From Deltaproteobacteria bacterium (GTDB lineage: Bacteria > Desulfobacterota > Desulfomonilia > UBA1062), in NCBI GenBank assembly GCA_020053185.1, contig JAGVNP010000264.1:1-6808 (forward strand): DNA of 6,808 nt. The letters run 5' to 3'. The notes under the pieces are model-generated. The model was not told where the DNA came from. It ran no database searches and worked only from the letters and a program-made list of their open reading frames with translations. Positions 1 through 5,582 of the stretch are shown here, piece by piece (the stretch's first letter is position 1; each line of letters opens with the position of its first letter). The position numbers and the translations under genes were made by a program.

Positions 1-79
1 AGCATTTTCTCTGCCTCCAGAGGTTGTTTTCAACTGTCTTTTTTCCAAGTTCCTGTAAGTCTCTTTCTAATGGATTCAT
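1..79 (-). CDS. 5' end of an unrecognised gene, cut by the window edge
   Basis: An ATG at 79-77 on the minus strand is preceded by a strong Shine-Dalgarno GGAGGAG (84-90) four bases upstream. The frame stays open to the window edge, giving 26 codons that begin MNPLERDLQELGKKTVEN and continue NLWRQRKC. The peptide is hydrophilic and probably helical, with no signal peptide or membrane segment in the visible part. I do not recognise a family. It lies 105 bases downstream of the CDF transporter gene on the same strand, so it could be the last visible gene of the leftward run or have its own promoter. The start is well supported; the function is unknown. Confidence 0.6.
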   Translation of the reverse strand, partial: MNPLERDLQELGKKTVENNLWRQRKC

Positions 80-83
80 TTTT

Positions 84-90
84 CTCCTCC
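84..90 (-). promoter_or_regulatory. Shine-Dalgarno site of the edge gene
   Basis: Read on the minus strand this is GGAGGAG followed by AAAA and ATG. It is the main evidence that a real gene starts at 79, since only 26 codons are visible. Confidence 0.65.
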
Positions 91-142
91 GATGTAGTGA
101 ATATATCGAAACAATAGAACATCAATAATAAACCATAACTCC

Positions 143-202
143 ATGAAAAATCAATCAGTGATTCATCAATGCTCAAAAGTCAGACTATGACTGATTTTTC
201 AT
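143..202. repeat. 11-bp inverted repeat at the 3' end of the CDF gene
   Basis: ATGAAAAATCA at 143-153 is matched perfectly by TGATTTTTCAT at 192-202. The right arm lies inside the last codons of the transporter gene (stop codon at 185-187). A smaller 5-bp hairpin sits just inside the right arm (AGTCA/TGACT). On the minus-strand transcript this could fold just after the stop and protect the 3' end or weakly terminate. The 38-base loop, A/T-rich stem and lack of a T-run after the stem do not match a standard intrinsic terminator. Confidence 0.4.
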
Positions 203-1159
203 CTTTTTCTTGAGCAATTCTCTCTCTTCGTAAGAAAGGAGACAGTTTGCCTTGCATTCCTCACTGCACGAGAATTCGCACGGTTCTACATGGATGGTCA
301 CGCTCGAGTTTGGAAGACGCTCATTGATCTGCTCAGTAATCACATCAGTGATGCGGTGAGATGCTTCTACTGTCATGTACGGATCGACCTGCATGTGAAA
401 TTCTACAAAGCGAAAGCTTCCAGCCTTGCGGGTACGCATCTTGTGAAATCCATACACATCAGGATACATGGTTCCGATGAGATGCGAGATGTATTCTTGC
501 TCTTCTGCCGGCAGCGTGACATCCAGAAGATCCTTTGCTGAATGCATTGTGAGCTGGTATGCAGCATGGAAAATGAGGATCGCTACAGTGATGGCTGCGA
601 TCGGGTCGATCCAGTGAAAATGGTTGCCAGGGAACATCCACTCTCCAATCCAGATCAAAAGCAGGCCGAACATGACGCCCATTGCAGTAAAGATATCAGT
701 CTTAAGATGCCATGCATCTGCCAGGAGCGCCACTGAATCAGTTTCTTTCCCTACCTTGAAAAGTTTCTTGGACACGATCCAGTTTACGATCGATGAGATG
801 AGCATGATCCCTACGCCCCAGCCCACAGCCTCGAGGGGCTGCGGATTAATTAGCCTTTTAATTGCCTCATATATGATCCAGATGGCAGCAACAAGGATCA
901 GAAATGCCTCGATGGTGCCGGAGACATTCTCGATTTTTCCATGGCCAAACGGATGTTTTTCATCAGCAGGCTTACTAGACTTTCGCACTGCAGAAAACGC
1001 GATGAATGCTGCGATCAGGTCTGCCCCGGAATGAGCTGCTTCTGAGATGATGGATATCGAGCCTGTCATGAGGCCTACGACGATTTTGAGCGCAATGAGA
1101 GTAGTATTTGAGATGATGGAAAGCCGTGCAACAAAAACCTTTTTATCCTGAATATCCAT
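185..1159 (-). CDS. Cation diffusion facilitator (CDF) family metal transporter
   Basis: This is an inner-membrane proton-coupled divalent metal exporter, probably for Zn and perhaps Fe, Cd, Co or Mn. Counting from the ATG at 1159 it has 324 residues, normal for the family. The transport site is visible as HSGAD (43-47) in TM2 and HLKTD (151-155) in TM5, the HxxxD/HxxxD pattern of many zinc transporters. The family loop motif HPFGHGK lies at 69-75. Hydrophobic segments near 12-32, 37-57, 81-101, 112-132, 156-174 and 184-204 give the expected six TMs, followed by a cytoplasmic ferredoxin-like domain (about 208-292). An unusual tail carries C294, C298, C302 and C306. The ATG start is favoured because AAGGA (1164-1168) lies upstream and residue 1 falls where CDF proteins usually begin. 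An in-frame TTG at 1192 would add 11 residues but has no well-spaced ribosome site. It lies 91 bases downstream of the URO-D-like gene. The family is certain; the metal is not. Confidence 0.93.
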   Translation of the reverse strand: MDIQDKKVFVARLSIISNTTLIALKIVVGLMTGSISIISEAAHSGADLIAAFIAFSAVRKSSKPADEKHPFGHGKIENVSGTIEAFLILVAAIWIIYEAIKRLINPQPLEAVGWGVGIMLISSIVNWIVSKKLFKVGKETDSVALLADAWHLKTDIFTAMGVMFGLLLIWIGEWMFPGNHFHWIDPIAAITVAILIFHAAYQLTMHSAKDLLDVTLPAEEQEYISHLIGTMYPDVYGFHKMRTRKAGSFRFVEFHMQVDPYMTVEASHRITDVITEQINERLPNSSVTIHVEPCEFSCSEECKANCLLSYEERELLKKKMKNQS

Positions 1160-1163
1160 AAGG

Positions 1164-1168
1164 TCCTT
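1164..1168 (-). promoter_or_regulatory. Shine-Dalgarno deciding the CDF transporter start
   Basis: On the minus strand this reads AAGGA, four bases before the ATG at 1159. It favours that ATG over the upstream in-frame TTG at 1192, whose only purine run (AGGG) lies too close to the codon. Confidence 0.45.
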
Positions 1169-1250
1169 CAAGTGTTGCAATACTGAAAGCAAACCCTGAT
1201 TTTCATTCTACGGAAGCCATACTCGCAAACTTCAGTCAAGGACAAAATAC

Positions 1251-2417
1251 TCAGATAGCGATGGGGTAGTTCCCGTATTTTTTAAGCGCATCGATCATGA
1301 CTTTCAACTTATGACCTGGCACAGAGGGAAGGCCGTGAACAGGCGCCATGATATATCTTCCTCCGGGCCCAAGCAGCCTAATCTGTTTCTTCACTTCCTC
1401 TACAACTTCTTCATCTGTAGACCGGTCAGTGAGAATATAGTCCACGCCGATGCCGCCTATGATCGTGACTTTATCACCCCTGAGAGCTTTTTCCTTATAG
1501 ATATCCACGTTTGATGTCAGCTCATAGGCATGCAGACCATCAACTCCCCATTTAAGGAAGATATCAAAGAGCAGGGTGTTGTCACCGCAGGAATGGAATA
1601 TCACCTTTGCACCACGGTCATGGATGGTTTTGATGATCCGGGTGTATGAAGGGCCGAACAGACCATCAATCTGTTTCGGATTCATGAGTGGTCCAGTTTT
1701 GAACGCCAGGTCATCACCCACCATGATAACTTTTAAGCCTGCGTCGATCATGGCCATGGATGTTTGTATATACAGATCTTCTGCATCATCGATATGTTGC
1801 TTCACCAGATCAGGTTCTTTCCTGATCCATTTTGCCATGCGCTCAAAACCGAGCGCCCAGGATAGGCTTTCATGTATGCCCACAGATGATGCATTGCCGC
1901 AGATGCAGATTTTATCGCTGTATTTCTTCAACACTTTTTGGAAAAATTTAAATCCCCTGTGCGCAACTTCATCAGCCTTCAGGCGATATGGCCAGGATGC
2001 AAATTCTTCGCGGGAAGTAATACCTGGTTTTTTATACATATAGGTGACGTTGCCGTAGCCGTCAGGATAGACCTGGAAGATCGCGCCGCCTGCATGTGCA
2101 GAGGTTACGCTGTCAGTCAAGGTAAATGATTCGTCATAAAACACCCAGAGTCCGTCAAAGCCTAGCTCGATTGCTGCTTTCACTGCATTGATCCGCTCAT
2201 TGTTCTCCTGGGGCGTGATAACGTACGGCGTAATCTGCGGGCCCCAGTGATTAAGCAGAAATTTCACAAGCGGATTTTTGAGCTGGCGCTCTGTGGAAAT
2301 GAGCGGTTTTCCGAGCACATCCTGAAATGTTCTTGGCTCGATATACGGTGTCCAAGACGGAATCCGGTCAACAGACTTTCCTTCCAGTGTACGGATGATA
2401 CGCTCAGTTGGGTTCAT
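1251..2417 (-). CDS. URO-D/MtaA-like (uroporphyrinogen decarboxylase superfamily) protein
   Basis: The 388-residue protein has the URO-D-type TIM-barrel layout found in HemE and in the cobalamin/coenzyme M methyltransferases MtaA, MtbA and CmuA. The N-terminus MNPTERIIRTLEGKSVDRIP is the usual opening of the non-HemE branch. GDDLAFKTGPLMNP (234-247) is a family core motif, and HSCGD (275-279) supplies the His-x-Cys pair that binds zinc in MtaA-type enzymes. The MRQAGR substrate motif of true HemE is absent, so haem synthesis is unlikely. The last MtaA zinc ligand, a C-terminal Cys, appears replaced: the matching stretch reads APVHGLPSVPGH with no Cys after 277. It probably handles a methyl group or corrinoid-linked substrate, but no corrinoid-binding partner is visible in the window. 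A good ribosome site, GAGGAGG (2423-2429), lies in the 16-base gap after the pseudouridine synthase gene, so the two are probably cotranscribed. Confidence 0.88.
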   Translation of the reverse strand: MNPTERIIRTLEGKSVDRIPSWTPYIEPRTFQDVLGKPLISTERQLKNPLVKFLLNHWGPQITPYVITPQENNERINAVKAAIELGFDGLWVFYDESFTLTDSVTSAHAGGAIFQVYPDGYGNVTYMYKKPGITSREEFASWPYRLKADEVAHRGFKFFQKVLKKYSDKICICGNASSVGIHESLSWALGFERMAKWIRKEPDLVKQHIDDAEDLYIQTSMAMIDAGLKVIMVGDDLAFKTGPLMNPKQIDGLFGPSYTRIIKTIHDRGAKVIFHSCGDNTLLFDIFLKWGVDGLHAYELTSNVDIYKEKALRGDKVTIIGGIGVDYILTDRSTDEEVVEEVKKQIRLLGPGGRYIMAPVHGLPSVPGHKLKVMIDALKKYGNYPIAI

Positions 2418-2433
2418 AGCATCCTCCTCTTTA

Positions 2434-3279
2434 TTATGGCTGAGGTTGTTCTTGTTCCAGCATCTCGTCGAGCGTAAAGCTCAGCTCTTTTTTCTTAAAC
2501 GGGCAGATAAATTTAAGTGCTACGGCCTTCATCTTTATGCCCTCAGTATTTTTATTTCCCTTGCCATATCTTGGATCACCCATAACAGGATATCCGATCA
2601 TGGCAAAATGGCGCCTGATCTGGTGTAGCCTTCCCGTCCTTATCCTCACATCTACAGAAGAGACATTGCGTAGAGGATCATATCCTTTAACCTCAAAATC
2701 AGTGATTGAAGCTTTGCCATCGAGTGCCAGGTCAATGGTTCCATGCGGTCTTTCTTTTGCTAAATCTCCGAGCACCTCGATCTGATAGAGTTTTTCGATC
2801 TGGTCTGTCTGAAACAGTGAAGAGAGTTTTGCTGCCGAGAGTTTGTCATGGGCCAGAATTATAAGACCAGAAACTTCGCGGTCAAGCCTATGCACAATGA
2901 ATATTTGACGCTTCAGGTTAAAGAAAAGTTCAGCTTGCCGCTCAAGCGAGCAATGATCGCCGAAATTTGTGCCCTGGGTTAACAGGCCTGTTGGCTTATG
3001 CCATATGCTGTAGTGGGAATAATCTTTGATGCATTTTGCTTCAGGCGGGATAATGTTGATGAGTTCTTCATCGTAATAAAGTTCGAGCGCATCACCTGGC
3101 TTTGCATATGCGGTTGCCCTGCGGATGCGCTCTCGTTTACCTCTTTGCTTTGTGATCCAAGCTGCGCCCTTTGCCATTGCATCCTTGATTTTTGTTTTGG
3201 AAATGCCGGTATGGCTCGCAAAAAAATCGCATGCCCGGATCGGATGTTCTACCTTCTTTTTGAAGGTAAATTTTTTCAT
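2434..3279 (-). CDS. RluA-family RNA pseudouridine synthase with S4-like N-terminal domain
   Basis: It isomerises uridine to pseudouridine in rRNA or tRNA in the cytoplasm. The 281-residue protein has a basic S4-like RNA-binding region (about 11-72) and then the catalytic domain, opening with HKPTGLLTQG (94-103). The signature HRLDREVSGL (130-139) contains the catalytic Asp, D133; most relatives have DTSGL where this one has EVSGL. RTGRLHQIRRHFA (214-226) and GDPRYG (234-239) complete the family core. The target base cannot be read from sequence; the RluA family includes RluC, RluD, RluA and TruC types. The ATG at 3279-3277 lies one base after the stop of the FKBP gene and has no clear ribosome site of its own, which points to translational coupling. 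It is followed after 16 bases by the URO-D-like gene. Confidence 0.92.
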   Translation of the reverse strand: MKKFTFKKKVEHPIRACDFFASHTGISKTKIKDAMAKGAAWITKQRGKRERIRRATAYAKPGDALELYYDEELINIIPPEAKCIKDYSHYSIWHKPTGLLTQGTNFGDHCSLERQAELFFNLKRQIFIVHRLDREVSGLIILAHDKLSAAKLSSLFQTDQIEKLYQIEVLGDLAKERPHGTIDLALDGKASITDFEVKGYDPLRNVSSVDVRIRTGRLHQIRRHFAMIGYPVMGDPRYGKGNKNTEGIKMKAVALKFICPFKKKELSFTLDEMLEQEQPQP

Positions 3280-3280
3280 A

Positions 3281-3730
3281 TCAGGTAATGATCAAACCCT
3301 CGCCTATGGAGACAAGCTCCAGATCAAAATACAAGGTCTCGCCAGCAAGAGGGTGATTGGCATCAAGTATCACAGAATCATCATTTACTTCAGTAATAGC
3401 AACAGGGATATGATTGCCTTCCGGATCAGTGAGCATGAGTTGCATGCCGAGTTCCGGGGTAATGTCTTTGGGGAGATTCTCTCTTTTCATCTTCACAAGA
3501 AGATCTTCTCTGTACTGGCCATAGCCGTGCTCTGGTGCGATCTCTATGCGCTTCTTTTCTCCGTGCCCCATGCCTATAACGCCATCTTCAAACCCTTTGA
3601 TAACCTGATGGCTGCCGATGGTAAACTTGAGTGGATCTCGCCCGTGTGAGCTGTCAAACTCGTCGCCGTTTCCAAATGTTCCTTTGTAATGGACATTCAC
3701 TGTATCGCCCATCTTTGCTTTTGCTGCCAT
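3281..3730 (-). CDS. FKBP-type peptidyl-prolyl cis-trans isomerase, SlyD-like
   Basis: This is a cytoplasmic prolyl isomerase and probable folding chaperone; no signal peptide is seen. The 149 residues start with the FKBP strand VNVHYKGTF, followed by the pocket residues Y15 and F25-D26, VIKGFEDGV (43-51) and PEHGYG (66-71). The tryptophan at the base of the FKBP12 pocket is Phe (F47). A roughly 50-residue insert (about 72-122) occupies the flap, as in SlyD, and is followed by the typical close LDANHPLAGETLYFDLELVSI. The His/Cys-rich nickel-binding tail of E. coli SlyD is absent. AAGGGAG (3736-3742) lies five bases before the ATG. It is the first gene of the leftward operon and lies divergent from the nitrilase gene. 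Its stop codon is one base from the start of the pseudouridine synthase. Confidence 0.94.
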   Translation of the reverse strand: MAAKAKMGDTVNVHYKGTFGNGDEFDSSHGRDPLKFTIGSHQVIKGFEDGVIGMGHGEKKRIEIAPEHGYGQYREDLLVKMKRENLPKDITPELGMQLMLTDPEGNHIPVAITEVNDDSVILDANHPLAGETLYFDLELVSIGEGLIIT

Positions 3731-3761
3731 GAAAACTCCCTTCCTGGTTTTGATCCCCTAG

Positions 3762-3776
3762 GCATCTACCAGATGC
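3762..3776 (-). promoter_or_regulatory. Perfect hairpin in the FKBP operon leader
   Basis: GCATCT (3762-3767) and AGATGC (3771-3776) pair perfectly around a 3-base loop, 32 bases before the FKBP start. On the minus-strand transcript it reads GCATCTGGTAGATGC, followed by CCTAGGGG. There is no T-run, so it is not a terminator. It may be a leader hairpin or a protein-binding site; the function is inferred only from position. Confidence 0.35.
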
Positions 3777-3824
3777 TTATTCATAAAGCAAAAACAATTT
3801 GATCTTGGGCTTATTTCGCTGTAA

Positions 3825-3841
3825 TCATAGGTAATCTATGA
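3825..3841. promoter_or_regulatory. Candidate operator palindrome
   Basis: TCATAG-GTAAT-CTATGA is a perfect 6-bp inverted repeat with a 5-base spacer, lying mid-way in the divergent region. Size and position would suit a dimeric regulator, but a palindrome of this length can arise by chance and no regulator gene is nearby. Confidence 0.25.
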
Positions 3842-3869
3842 CATTATTTTGATGCCATTTTGCAATCAG

Positions 3870-3940
3870 GTCATTGCGAGGAGGGTAAGCGACGTGGCAA
3901 TCTATTTTATTGAGATTGCTTCACATTCGTTCGCAATGAC
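3870..3940. repeat. Dispersed palindromic repeat, GTCATTGCGA type
   Basis: The outer arms GTCATTGCGA (3870-3879) and TCGCAATGAC (3931-3940) pair perfectly over 10 bp. Inner arms GCAATCT (3897-3903) and AGATTGC (3913-3919) pair over 7 bp. The whole 71-base unit can therefore fold as one long interrupted hairpin. From memory, sequences of this form occur in many copies between genes of various Desulfobacterota, Nitrospirota and related genomes. Only one copy lies in this window. It ends 41 bases before the nitrilase start, so it may be transcribed in that leader. Confidence 0.8.
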
Positions 3941-3967
3941 GTCTTTGATCGTAACTTGGTATGAATC

Positions 3968-3976
3968 AAAGGAGGT
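3968..3976 (+). promoter_or_regulatory. Strong Shine-Dalgarno deciding the nitrilase start
   Basis: AAAGGAGGT is a near-perfect match to the 16S rRNA 3' end, five bases before the ATG at 3982. An in-frame ATG at 3961 lies upstream of it and would place this motif inside the coding region, so 3982 is the likely start. Confidence 0.8.
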
Positions 3977-3981
3977 GGACA

Positions 3982-4941
3982 ATGAACGCAACAAAAAAGG
4001 TGCGTGTTGCTGCAGTGCAGATGATCTCGGAAAACTGCGAGATCGAAAAAAATCTTAGCAGGGCTTTATCCTTTGTCGAGCAGGCAGCGAGCAAAGGTGC
4101 AGCTCTTGTGGTGCTTCCGGAGTTTTTGCCCACCGGCTATATCTTCACCACTGACATCTGGAATGCTGCAGAGCCAAAAGACGGGCCGACTCTGACATGG
4201 CTCAAGCAGCACTCAAAGCGGCTCGGCATTTATCTGGGCACAAGTTTTCTCGATGCTGAAGGAGAGGATTTTTTCAATACATTTGTGATAACAACGCCTG
4301 AAGGCAAGGTGGCAGGCAGGGTCAGAAAACAGACACCCGCAGCATTCGAGGCATATTTTACAAAGGGTGAAGCTAGCAATCATGTGATAAATACCGGCCT
4401 TGGAAAGATCGGGGTAGGGATCTGCTATGAGAACCAGCTTGCCTACACGCCAAAACTCATGTTCGAAAACAAGGTTGACCTCATGCTCATGCCCCACTCA
4501 TGCCCGCTTCCAATGCCAAGCCCTGTCTATCCGAAGAAGCATGTGGAGCATTACAAGATTTTATTGAAAGACCTGGCTGTGTTTTATGCAAAAAACCTCG
4601 GGATTCCCGCGATTATGATCAACAAATGCGGGCCATGGAAAACTCCGCTTCCAGGTCTTCCGTTCCTGACCCAGGATTCAACTTTCCCCGGCCTGTCAGC
4701 CATTGTGGATTCAGACGGAACAACAAAGGCGCAGCTTGGCAGCGAGGAGGGCGTGATTGTCGAAGATGTTATTCTTGACCCGTCGCGCAAGGTTTTATCA
4801 ATGCCCCAAACATACGGCAGATGGGCGATTCAATATCCGTGGCCTGAAAAGCTCTTTCCTTTGGTAGAGGTGATCGGCGGGCTATGGTACAGGCTCAGCA
4901 CGCAGAGAAGAAAAATGGCGCGTAAGATTGCAAAAGGATAA
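3982..4941 (+). CDS. Carbon-nitrogen hydrolase (nitrilase superfamily)
   Basis: The 319-residue cytoplasmic enzyme should hydrolyse a C-N bond in an amide, carbamoyl or nitrile substrate. The family triad is complete: Glu47 in VVLPEFLPTGY, Lys116 in GRVRKQTPAAFEAYF and nucleophile Cys148 in IGVGICYEN. The opening VRVAAVQM is the usual first strand. Mid-protein residues NKCGPW and the proline-rich PHSCPLPMPSPVYPKKH would line the active site, but I cannot assign a substrate. Compared with the common 260-280-residue members it has a C-terminal extension of about 40 residues ending in a basic stretch, LSTQRRKMARKIAKG, after a short hydrophobic segment. A strong ribosome site at 3968-3976 fixes the start. 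It is the first gene of a probable two-gene operon with the hotdog thioesterase, 37 bases downstream. The family is certain; the substrate is unknown. Confidence 0.93.
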   Translation: MNATKKVRVAAVQMISENCEIEKNLSRALSFVEQAASKGAALVVLPEFLPTGYIFTTDIWNAAEPKDGPTLTWLKQHSKRLGIYLGTSFLDAEGEDFFNTFVITTPEGKVAGRVRKQTPAAFEAYFTKGEASNHVINTGLGKIGVGICYENQLAYTPKLMFENKVDLMLMPHSCPLPMPSPVYPKKHVEHYKILLKDLAVFYAKNLGIPAIMINKCGPWKTPLPGLPFLTQDSTFPGLSAIVDSDGTTKAQLGSEEGVIVEDVILDPSRKVLSMPQTYGRWAIQYPWPEKLFPLVEVIGGLWYRLSTQRRKMARKIAKG

Positions 4942-4978
4942 TTTAGGGTTTTCATCAAAGAAAAAGGAGAATTGCTGC

Positions 4979-5431
4979 ATGAGTAAAAAGGCGTTTCAGG
5001 ATTTTTATGAAGAGCAATACAGTCATTGCTATGGTTGCGGCCGCTTGAATGACCATGGTCTGCATATAAAGAGTTATTGGGATGGCGAGGAAACAGTGTG
5101 CATATTTACGCCAAAGCCGTATCACATGGCTATTCCAGGATATGTGTATGGAGGTCTCATTGCATCGCTGATCGACTGCCACTGCACAGGAACCGCAGCA
5201 GCAGCATCCTATCGGGCCGAGGGAAGGGATTTGGGAACAGAGCCTGTACTGCGCTTTCTGACAGCATCGCTCCATGTTGATTATTTGAGGCCAACGCCGC
5301 TGGGTTTTCCGCTTGAGATTCGGGGAAAGGTAAAAGAGGTCAAGGGCCGCAAGGTAATCGTAGTTGCGACCTTGTCAGCAAATGGCGAAATATGCGCTAA
5401 GGGAGAAGTGGTTGCAGTGAAGGTGCCGTAA
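4979..5431 (+). CDS. PaaI-type hotdog-fold thioesterase
   Basis: The 150-residue protein matches the 4HBT/PaaI hotdog group, which hydrolyses acyl-CoA or acyl-carrier thioesters in the cytoplasm, usually as a dimer or tetramer. An N-terminal CYGCGRLNDHGLHI (17-30) is the CxxCG...N..GL motif common in this subgroup. The central helix follows: YGGLIASLIDCHCTGTAAA, with GG at 58-59 and D66 as the likely catalytic or substrate-positioning acid. ASLHVDYLRPTPLG (96-109) is the following conserved strand. AAGGAGA (4964-4970) lies eight bases before this ATG; an in-frame ATG at 4928 would overlap the nitrilase gene and lacks such a site. The gap of 37 bases to the nitrilase gene suggests cotranscription, so the two may act on related acyl or amide compounds. 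That link is inference. Confidence 0.9.
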   Translation: MSKKAFQDFYEEQYSHCYGCGRLNDHGLHIKSYWDGEETVCIFTPKPYHMAIPGYVYGGLIASLIDCHCTGTAAAASYRAEGRDLGTEPVLRFLTASLHVDYLRPTPLGFPLEIRGKVKEVKGRKVIVVATLSANGEICAKGEVVAVKVP

Positions 5432-5483
5432 GGCATGGCATTGTAGTTCTTAAATAGATGAGCCAATTGCAAAAGTCTCCACT

Positions 5484-5507
5484 TTGTCACCCTGAACTCT
5501 TCGCCAC
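5484..5507. repeat. Partial tandem copy of the TGTCACCCTGA repeat
   Basis: The 12-mer TTGTCACCCTGA occurs at 5484-5495 and again at 5508-5519, 24 bases apart. After the first copy the sequence (ACTCTTCGCCAC) departs from the full unit that follows. This looks like a left-end fragment from a nested or aborted duplication. Confidence 0.6.
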
Positions 5508-5508
5508 T

Positions 5509-5569
5509 TGTCACCCTGAGCGAAGCGAAGGGTCTTAAAGATCCTTCGGACATTGCCCTCAGGATGACA
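5509..5569. repeat. Dispersed palindromic repeat, TGTCACCCTGAG type
   Basis: The outer arms TGTCACCCTGAG (5509-5520) and CTCAGGATGACA (5558-5569) pair at 11 of 12 positions. The inner arms CGAAGGGTCTT (5526-5536) and AAGATCCTTCG (5538-5548) pair at 10 of 11. The unit therefore folds into two stacked stems. From memory, similar TGTCATCCTGAG...GAAGGATCTT units are scattered between genes in many bacterial genomes. It is distinct in sequence from the repeat at 3870-3940. It ends 13 bases before the ATG of the unknown gene. Confidence 0.8.
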
Positions 5570-5582
5570 TCCCCGAGGTTTT

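Larger units (their letters stand above)
3731..3981. other. Divergent intergenic region between the FKBP and nitrilase genes
   Basis: These 251 bases must carry the promoters for both directions, but I could not identify a confident -35/-10 pair on either strand. The region contains a short perfect hairpin near the FKBP start, a small palindrome (3825-3841), and a 71-base dispersed palindrome nearer the nitrilase gene, each listed separately. No open frame here looks like a real gene. Confidence 0.6.
5432..5582. other. Intergenic region dominated by dispersed repeats
   Basis: These 151 bases separate the thioesterase from the unknown gene. The first 50 bases have no feature I can name. The rest is a partial repeat copy followed by a full palindromic unit. 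No intrinsic terminator with a T-run is visible, so read-through from the nitrilase operon is possible. Confidence 0.6.

Noticed and set aside
1..79. Calling the edge gene a second URO-D-like protein because it starts MNPLER, similar to MNPTER
   Set aside because: The following residues lack the G...DR.P pattern seen in the URO-D-like opening, and 26 codons are too few to assign a family.
1576..2043. Plus-strand open frame of 155 codons
   Set aside because: Antisense shadow of the URO-D-like gene, with no family features.
1251..2417. Assignment as HemE (uroporphyrinogen decarboxylase)
   Set aside because: The MRQAGR motif and HemE-type N-terminus are absent, and HSCGD is typical of the methyltransferase-like branch.
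3125..3649. Plus-strand open frame of 174 codons
   Set aside because: Antisense to the clearly identified pseudouridine synthase and FKBP genes; no recognisable motifs.
3731..3860. Sigma-70 promoter for the FKBP operon (for example TTGCTT-17-TAGATG on the minus strand)
   Set aside because: The -10 matches only about half the consensus, and other equally weak pairs exist; not supportable.
3870..3940. CRISPR array or tRNA-like structure
   Set aside because: There is a single palindromic unit with no repeated spacer pattern, and no tRNA arms or conserved T-loop sequence.
5281..5553. Minus-strand open frame of 90 codons beginning MSEGSLRPFASLRVTSG
   Set aside because: It is a chance translation of the dispersed repeat (peptides of the type LRPFASLRVTSG recur from such elements) running antisense into the thioesterase gene; no supporting ribosome site or family match.
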